Under the pieces are notes generated by a model. It was not told the origin of the DNA. It was given only the letters and a program-made list of their open reading frames with translations, and did not search any database. Position numbers and translations under genes: made by a program. From an uncultured Finegoldia sp. (GTDB lineage Bacteria > Bacillota > Clostridia > Tissierellales > Peptoniphilaceae): a DNA stretch of 46,494 bases. The stretch lies in assembly GCF_947252345.1 (NCBI RefSeq), contig NZ_CAMXVC010000011.1, forward strand, positions 1-46,494, written 5' to 3'. Below are positions 42,609-46,494 of the stretch, piece by piece (position 1 is the stretch's first letter; every line of letters begins with the position of its first letter).

Positions 42609-42667
42609 CCTTTTCTATTTATAAAATTTACCTTTTCTATTTATAAAATTTACCTTTTCTATTTATA
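42609..42667. repeat. Tandem 22-bp repeat before the DUF1385 gene
   Basis: Two full units (42609-42630, 42631-42652) and a partial third (42653-42667). On the minus strand each unit holds an AAAAGG ribosome-site-like run and TATAAAT, so the leader is a repeated promoter/ribosome-site stretch. Two helical turns per unit. Confidence 0.85.
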
Positions 42668-42685
42668 TTATCTATTTTTTAACAC

Positions 42686-42715
42686 AAAAATACCAGCACC
42701 TAAACGGTACTGGCT
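42686..42715 (-). terminator. Terminator of rpmE
   Basis: Minus-strand stem CCAGTACC / GGTGCTGG (one G-U pair) with a six-base loop and a T-rich tail, seven bases after the rpmE stop. Confidence 0.82.
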
Positions 42716-42721
42716 AAAATG

Positions 42722-42925
42722 CTAATCCATGTTGTATTTTTTCTTGAATTTTTCTACTCTACCACCATGTTCTACAAATCTTTGACGTCCTGTATAAAAT
42801 GGGTGACATTGACTACAAACTTCGACATTTATGTTTTCTTTTGTAGATCCTACCTTAAAAGTGTTGCCACAAGAAGCGCAAGTAACAGTAGCTTCGTGGA
42901 ATTCTGGATGTAATTCTTTTTTCAT
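42722..42925 (-). CDS. rpmE: Ribosomal protein L31 (zinc-ribbon form)
   Basis: A 67-residue large-subunit protein. Two CxxC pairs are present (CASC and CSQC), so this is the zinc-binding C+ form rather than the zinc-free replacement. The typical KKELHPEFHEATVTCASCGNTF start and HPFYTGRQRFVEHGGRVEKFKKKY end are intact. GAGGTGA precedes the ATG. It has its own promoter and terminator. Confidence 0.97.
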   Translation of the reverse strand: MKKELHPEFHEATVTCASCGNTFKVGSTKENINVEVCSQCHPFYTGRQRFVEHGGRVEKFKKKYNMD

Positions 42926-42966
42926 ATTATCACCTCGTTTTTCTCTAAATTATTTTCGACTTACAT

Positions 42967-42995
42967 ATTATAACACACGAACAAGATAATGTCTA
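42967..42995 (-). promoter_or_regulatory. Promoter of rpmE
   Basis: Minus strand: -35 TAGACA (42990-42995), 17-base spacer, -10 TATAAT (42967-42972). Confidence 0.75.
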
Positions 42996-43013
42996 CCTAA
43001 TTTGCGTTATAAA

Positions 43014-43033
43014 AAAATATTTTCGTATATTTT
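43014..43033 (-). terminator. Weak AT-only hairpin at the end of rho
   Basis: Seven-base-pair stem AAAATAT / ATATTTT with a six-base loop and a few T beyond; it overlaps the rho stop. Being all A-T it may be a poor terminator. Confidence 0.4.
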
Positions 43034-44339
43034 ACAAATTTTTTATCGACTTCACAAACTCCTCGTTTGATTTTGTGTTTCTTATCATTTTAATAATTTG
43101 GTCTGTGTTTTCTTTATTTTCTTGTGAATCCAACTGCCTTCTTATCATATTTATTGCTGATAATTCATCTTTTGATAAAAGCAATTCATCTTTTCTAGTT
43201 CCGGATTTGGCAATATCAATGGCTGGAAAAACTCGCATTTCGGATAATGACCTATCCAATTTCAACTCCATATTTCCAGTGCCTTTGAACTCTTCAAATA
43301 TAACATCGTCCATTCTTGAACCTGTTTCTATCAAAGCCGTTGCCAAAATTGTAAGGGAACCTCCTTCTTCAATATTTCTTGCCGCTCCAAAAAATCTTTT
43401 TGGCCCATTTAGTGCCAATGGGTCAAGTCCACCAGACAAAGTTTTACCAGAATAAGGACTTGTAACATTATAAGCCCTCGATAATCTCGTTATCGAATCT
43501 ACCAAAATCACAACATCTTTTTTGTGTTCAACAAGGCGTTTTGCTCGTTCAATGACAATCTCTGCAACCCTAATGTGGTTTTGTGGCATCTCATCAAAAG
43601 TTGATGCTACGACATCAGCGCCTTCTACAGACCTTCTCATATCGGTTACCTCTTCCGGCCTTTCATCAATCAATAAAATGATAACTTGAATATTCGGATA
43701 ATTTTTTCTTATCGAATTTGCAATATTTTTCAATAAAGTTGTCTTCCCAGTTTTCGGTGATGCAACGATTAGACCTCTTTGACCTTTACCAACCGGACTA
43801 ATCAAATCCATTATTCTCATAGAAATATTGTTGGAATCTCTCTCAAGTTTTAATCTCTTAGTCGGATAAATTGGCGTTAGATTTTCAAAATCCGGTCTAT
43901 TTCTGAGATTTTCAACAGTATCGCCATTAACCTTGTTAACGTAAATTAACGCATTGAACTTTTCTTTTTCATTTTTCTCACGAGATAATCCCTCTACAAA
44001 ATCACCCGTTTTTAACTTAAACCTTCTAACTTGCACTGGGGGAACATAAACATCATCTTCTCCTGAATCATAGCCCTCTGAACGCAAAAAACCGTACCCA
44101 TTTTCGTGCAAATCCAAAATCCCCTCTACTTTCAAGGAATCTTTGACTTCCTTATCATCATTTTGAGAATTTTCTACAATTTCATCTCTAGAATTATTTC
44201 TCTCATTAATATCAATTTGATTGAGTATTTCCTTAATCAAATCTTCCTTATTGTATTTACTGATTCCAGCAACCCCAACAGCTTTTGCAATTATTTTCAA
44301 ATCTTGGAGTTTCTTAGTAACTAAAATATCTTTTTCCAA
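43032..44339 (-). CDS. rho: Transcription termination factor Rho
   Basis: A hexameric RNA-dependent ATPase that ends transcription. With a TTG start at 44339 the protein has 435 residues; AGGAGG lies seven bases before it, and it opens with EKDILVTKKLQDLKIIAKAVG, a Rho N-terminal helix. A hydrophilic insert (about 50-70) leads to the cold-shock-like RNA-binding domain GILDLHENGYGFLRS, then the ATPase with SPKTGKTTLLKNI, Q-loop region LIDERPEEVTDMRR and the ATPase Walker B DVVILVDSITRLSRAYN. The longer ATG frame to 44408 runs into ccdA. It is the last gene of a unit with the redox pair upstream. Confidence 0.95.
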   Translation of the reverse strand: MEKDILVTKKLQDLKIIAKAVGVAGISKYNKEDLIKEILNQIDINERNNSRDEIVENSQNDDKEVKDSLKVEGILDLHENGYGFLRSEGYDSGEDDVYVPPVQVRRFKLKTGDFVEGLSREKNEKEKFNALIYVNKVNGDTVENLRNRPDFENLTPIYPTKRLKLERDSNNISMRIMDLISPVGKGQRGLIVASPKTGKTTLLKNIANSIRKNYPNIQVIILLIDERPEEVTDMRRSVEGADVVASTFDEMPQNHIRVAEIVIERAKRLVEHKKDVVILVDSITRLSRAYNVTSPYSGKTLSGGLDPLALNGPKRFFGAARNIEEGGSLTILATALIETGSRMDDVIFEEFKGTGNMELKLDRSLSEMRVFPAIDIAKSGTRKDELLLSKDELSAINMIRRQLDSQENKENTDQIIKMIRNTKSNEEFVKSIKNL

Positions 44340-44350
44340 TAAATATCCTC

Positions 44351-45034
44351 CTAAATGCCTTGATACAAGAAATATAAGCCAAATGACATAAGTATAACAC
44401 CAAGGCAAATCTCAATCACCTTAGAAATCCTAGTATAAGAATCTCTCTGAATGATTTCTTCGATTTTTCCCATCAACAACGCTGACACAAAAACCAAAAA
44501 ACAATTACCAATTCCATAAAAAACAAATAAAACTATAGACAGCAAAATATTTCTCGTATTAGCAGCTATAGCCATCAATGAAACCAAAACCGGCGTAGAA
44601 CATGGAGATGCAAAAACAGCTTGCAAAGCACCCGCAATAAATGCACCAAAAATACCGGATTTGGTCAATTTACTCGATTTATTCAGACTAATAATTTTAA
44701 TAAAATGCCAATTTTGGAACGCCATCAAAATCAACAAAATCCCAATTAAGATATAAAAAACCCTGCTGAATTGATTCAAAATCTTACCTATTATCGCCGC
44801 TGTCAATCCGAAAACAGTGAAAACTAAAATACTACCAATGCTAAAAGCCAATGCAACTTTGAAAGACATCTTTTTGTCATAATTATTTCCCGACAAATAT
44901 CCTATTATAATCGGTATCATCGGAAGAGAGCAAGGTAGAAAACTCGTCAAAATTCCAGCCAGCAAAGCAATAACTGGTGCAATGAAAATATAATCATTTA
45001 AAAGCTTAGACAAAATTTCTAAAATACTATTCAT
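44351..45034 (-). CDS. ccdA: CcdA-type thiol-disulphide membrane protein
   Basis: A six-segment, 227-residue membrane protein that carries reducing power from cytosolic thioredoxin to the cell exterior. The two essential Cys are Cys35 in SFLPCSLPMIP and Cys145 in FASPCSTPVLV, each next to Pro as in the CcdA/DsbD core. Its partner on the outside should be the thioredoxin-like protein encoded just upstream, which it overlaps by eight bases. Confidence 0.92.
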   Translation of the reverse strand: MNSILEILSKLLNDYIFIAPVIALLAGILTSFLPCSLPMIPIIIGYLSGNNYDKKMSFKVALAFSIGSILVFTVFGLTAAIIGKILNQFSRVFYILIGILLILMAFQNWHFIKIISLNKSSKLTKSGIFGAFIAGALQAVFASPCSTPVLVSLMAIAANTRNILLSIVLFVFYGIGNCFLVFVSALLMGKIEEIIQRDSYTRISKVIEICLGVILMSFGLYFLYQGI

Positions 45035-45644
45035 TTATCATATCCGCAATCAATATTTCCAAATCTTTTTCTCTCAATAATCCCTCATGAATAAAAGCTT
45101 TTTTACCATTTACCTTTATCTCATGAAAGTAATCATCTATAACAGACTTAGCCTTTTCAGAAAACTTGAAATCTTCCTTCAGTGGAACAAAAATTTGAGT
45201 CGGAGTAACTCGTATTCCAGCTTGTGATGCGAAATCATTGCTAACACTAACTTCAACATCCTTTATGATAGCCTTTCCTCTGAATTTATCGAAAGTGCTT
45301 TCAATAAAAGGTGCCATTTTCTTGCAGGGTCCGCACTCAATCCACGTGAAATTTACAAAAACAGGTTTGCCATATGAAAAGAACTTCTCAAAACCAGCAT
45401 CCTTTCCCGCAAACATAACATCCTCACTGTCTAATCTTTCAGAAGCCTTTTTAAAACTATCCAAATCCAATGAACTATCGTTTTTTGAACTCTGTTTACT
45501 CTCACTACTCTTTTGTTGTGAATTACATGTATTAACTTCATTTGTGTGATTTGGTTTATTTTTAATAAATATTATAGCCAATACAGCTAAACAAATAAAT
45601 CCTGCAACAAAAAAAATCTTTGACTTATTATCTCTCATAATCAT
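45027..45644 (-). CDS. Membrane-anchored extracytoplasmic thioredoxin-like protein
   Basis: A 205-residue protein with one N-terminal membrane anchor (about 11-27), a Ser/Lys-rich linker (about 38-60) and a thioredoxin fold. The active site is CGPC (Cys104, Cys107) in FTWIECGPCKKM and the cis-proline follows in RVTPTQIF. No lipobox is seen, so it is likely held by the uncut helix. It probably reduces secreted or surface protein thiols, with electrons from the CcdA-like partner. Starts at 45644 and 45638 both have acceptable sites. Confidence 0.88.
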   Translation of the reverse strand: MIMRDNKSKIFFVAGFICLAVLAIIFIKNKPNHTNEVNTCNSQQKSSESKQSSKNDSSLDLDSFKKASERLDSEDVMFAGKDAGFEKFFSYGKPVFVNFTWIECGPCKKMAPFIESTFDKFRGKAIIKDVEVSVSNDFASQAGIRVTPTQIFVPLKEDFKFSEKAKSVIDDYFHEIKVNGKKAFIHEGLLREKDLEILIADMINE

Positions 45645-45700
45645 TTCCCATCCTTATTTCAATATACTATGAATTGTTAAAAAAATTAATTTACTATACT

Positions 45701-45706
45701 ATTATA
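45701..45706 (-). promoter_or_regulatory. -10 box upstream of the thioredoxin-ccdA-rho genes
   Basis: Minus strand TATAAT about 57 bases before the start codon; the -35 region at the right distance is poor. Confidence 0.4.
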
Positions 45707-45916
45707 TCAAACTTGTATTCTGATTGACACCTCATTATTTTCAGTTTTACATTTATGTTAATAAAAAAGACACAGCACAAATATTAATAAATTTTTTTCT
45801 CAGTGTTTTCTTTGCAATATTTATCCCACAAAATCTCTGAATAATTTCCTCTTACACTCCATCAATTTCACAACAAAAGTAACTATAAAGCAAAAATCGA
45901 GCTGGAAATAACCATA
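45707..45916. other. Gene-free AT-rich stretch
   Basis: No reading frame with a ribosome site, no RNA gene and no strong hairpin was seen on either strand here. It lies between the promoter area of the redox-rho unit and the first long palindromic repeat. Confidence 0.6.
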
Positions 45917-46028
45917 TAAAATTTAATGCTTCTTATGAGCGAAATTTCGAACAAGGGAATTATCATTTCATTTTTCTTAAAAGAAGATTTCCGAAGTGAG
46001 GCTGAGGGAGTGAGAGCATTAAATTTTA
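45917..46028. repeat. Long palindromic repeat, copy 1
   Basis: Ends in perfect 14-bp inverted repeats (TAAAATTTAATGCT at 45917-45930 and its complement at 46015-46028). It aligns without gaps to copy 2 at an offset of exactly 350 bases, about 84% identical over some 106 bases. The arms carry GAGCGA / TTCGAAC motifs, and a central TTTTTCTTAAAAGAAG is identical in both copies. It has no frame of its own. Confidence 0.85.
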
Positions 46029-46142
46029 CCTTAGATATTCGTGCGAGATGTTTGCGCAAATATTGAGCTATGTGTGTCTAGCAACTGTTACCCCGCGAAA
46101 TCTTTGCACCATTTTCTACCATTGTCTGACAAAAACAACACA

Positions 46143-46180
46143 AAAAAGACCTAGCGGACATTGTCATCACTAGATCTTAA
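46143..46180 (-). terminator. Terminator-like hairpin of the decayed 5S copy
   Basis: Minus-strand stem AAGATCTAG / CTAGGTCTT (one G-U pair) with a 15-base loop and six T. It resembles the real rRNA terminator in sequence and in its place right after a 5S-like end. Confidence 0.75.
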
Positions 46181-46186
46181 TTTGTT

Positions 46187-46254
46187 TTGCGACTACCTAC
46201 GTGCCGCCAGTTCCTACGAATCAAAGATCCGTGGCAACTCGTTGCACCAGACTC
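46187..46254 (-). pseudogene. Decayed 5S rRNA-like remnant
   Basis: On the minus strand the segment begins AGTCTGGTG, like a 5S 5' end, and ends GTAGGTAGTCGC (46189-46200), identical to the 3' end of the real 5S at 46471-46482. The middle is too short and unlike 5S. A terminator-like hairpin follows as at the real gene. The 3' part is convincing; the 5' part could be chance. Confidence 0.5.
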
Positions 46255-46267
46255 CTTATATAACTCA

Positions 46268-46377
46268 GAAATTTAATGTTTTTCATGAGCGACGCTTCGA
46301 ACGAGGAAATCTTCATTTCATTTTTCTTAAAAGAAGATTTCTGTAGTGAGGCTGAGCGAATGAAATTATTAAATTTC
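46268..46377. repeat. Long palindromic repeat, copy 2
   Basis: Ends in perfect 10-bp inverted repeats (GAAATTTAAT at 46268-46277, complement at 46368-46377) and has a second arm pair GAAATCTTC / GAAGATTTC around the shared centre. It lies between the decayed and the real 5S ends. Confidence 0.85.
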
Positions 46378-46423
46378 CTGTCTTGCTCTCCCACAAGTGG
46401 GCTCGTAGGTCTTTTTTGTAAAA
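46378..46423. other. Spacer with 12-bp palindrome
   Basis: Contains CCCACAAGTGGG (46390-46401). The neighbouring CTCTCCCAC also appears in the 5S end, so this may be another scrap of rRNA sequence. Confidence 0.35.
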
Positions 46424-46461
46424 TAAAAAAAGATCTAACGGATTAAATCACGTTAGACCTT
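46424..46461 (-). terminator. Terminator of the rRNA operon
   Basis: Minus-strand 11-bp stem AAGGTCTAACG / CGTTAGATCTT (46451-46461 with 46430-46440, one G-U pair) with a long T run, just after the 5S end. Confidence 0.88.
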
Positions 46462-46467
46462 AATTGT

Positions 46468-46494
46468 TTGGCGACTACCTACTCTCCCACGACG
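46468..46494 (-). rRNA. rrf: 5S ribosomal RNA, 3' end only
   Basis: The minus strand reads GTGGGAGAGTAGGTAGTCGCC at the window edge (positions 46471-46491), the conserved closing helix of 5S rRNA. The rest lies outside the window. A T-run terminator follows directly. The 3' end is estimated to within a base or two. Confidence 0.85.

Noticed and set aside
42609..42667. CRISPR array
   Set aside because: The 22-bp units are directly adjacent without unique spacers and there are no cas genes.
42719..42913. Plus-strand frame opposite rpmE
   Set aside because: It is the antisense shadow of the L31 gene with no ribosome site.
45724..45751. Plus-strand promoter TTGACA ... TACATT
   Set aside because: The -10 is poor and nothing downstream on the plus strand is a gene.
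46187..46254. Possible tRNA gene
   Set aside because: It has short hairpins (GCAAC / GTTGC) but no acceptor stem, T-arm GTTCGA or proper spacing; 5S-like ends explain it better.
46161..46346. A 61-codon plus-strand frame
   Set aside because: It crosses the decayed 5S end and the palindromic repeat, has no ribosome site and no protein-like sequence.

Overview
The window is AT-rich DNA whose short intergenic gaps, AGGAGG-type ribosome sites and gene content (V-type ATPase, BceRSAB module, rapZ-yvcK, zinc-ribbon L31) point to a low-GC Gram-positive anaerobe. A Finegoldia-like member of the Peptoniphilaceae/Tissierellia is my best guess from gene order and protein style; this is inference, not a database match. 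Nearly all genes lie on the minus strand. The plus-strand exceptions are an S41-like membrane protein (1019-2209) and a Fur-family/AraC pair (18759-20019). The right edge is the 3' end of a 5S rRNA on the minus strand, so the whole window lies just downstream of an rRNA operon.

Layout in plus coordinates: 1-2250, ferritin, an unknown small protein and an S41-like protein fired from back-to-back divergent promoters. 2253-5433, pabA-pabB-pabC for p-aminobenzoate with a Cys-type glutathione peroxidase translationally coupled at the end. 5521-8540, a MacA/MacB-like efflux system (adaptor, ATPase, permease) whose promoter starts inside the end of pepD. 8590-12827, pepD, yqeY, two PAP2 phosphatases and a MoeA-like molybdopterin-binding protein. 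12922-17287, a BceRSAB-type peptide-antibiotic sensing and detoxification module with a candidate BceR operator before the transporter. 17383-20789, uracil permease, Fur/PerR-like regulator, AraC regulator and YaaA. 20868-24547, a YgbA-like Cys protein heading an operon with a CydDC-like heterodimeric ABC exporter.

24848-33271 is a complete nine-gene V-type ATPase operon (H-I-K-E-C-F-A-B-D). Its proteolipid carries the residues that bind Na+ in Enterococcus hirae NtpK, so a sodium pump is likely. Upstream of it come upp, a Sua5-type tRNA threonylcarbamoyladenosine gene, yvcK, rapZ, a PHP phosphoesterase, murB and folC (33352-39757). Then follow prfA, prmC, a DUF1385 membrane protein, rpmE, and rho in one unit with ccdA and an exported thioredoxin-like protein (39844-45644).

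45645-46467 has no gene. It holds two copies of an imperfect palindromic repeat of about 108 bp, a decayed copy of the 5S 3' end with its own terminator-like hairpin, and the real rRNA terminator. I found no CRISPR array, insertion sequence, prophage or tRNA. I do not see a clearly new multi-gene system. The most unusual items are the palindromic repeat pair beside the rRNA operon, the YgbA-ABC operon with its long leader, the Fur-family protein lacking a key PerR ligand, and several operator-like palindromes on good promoters.
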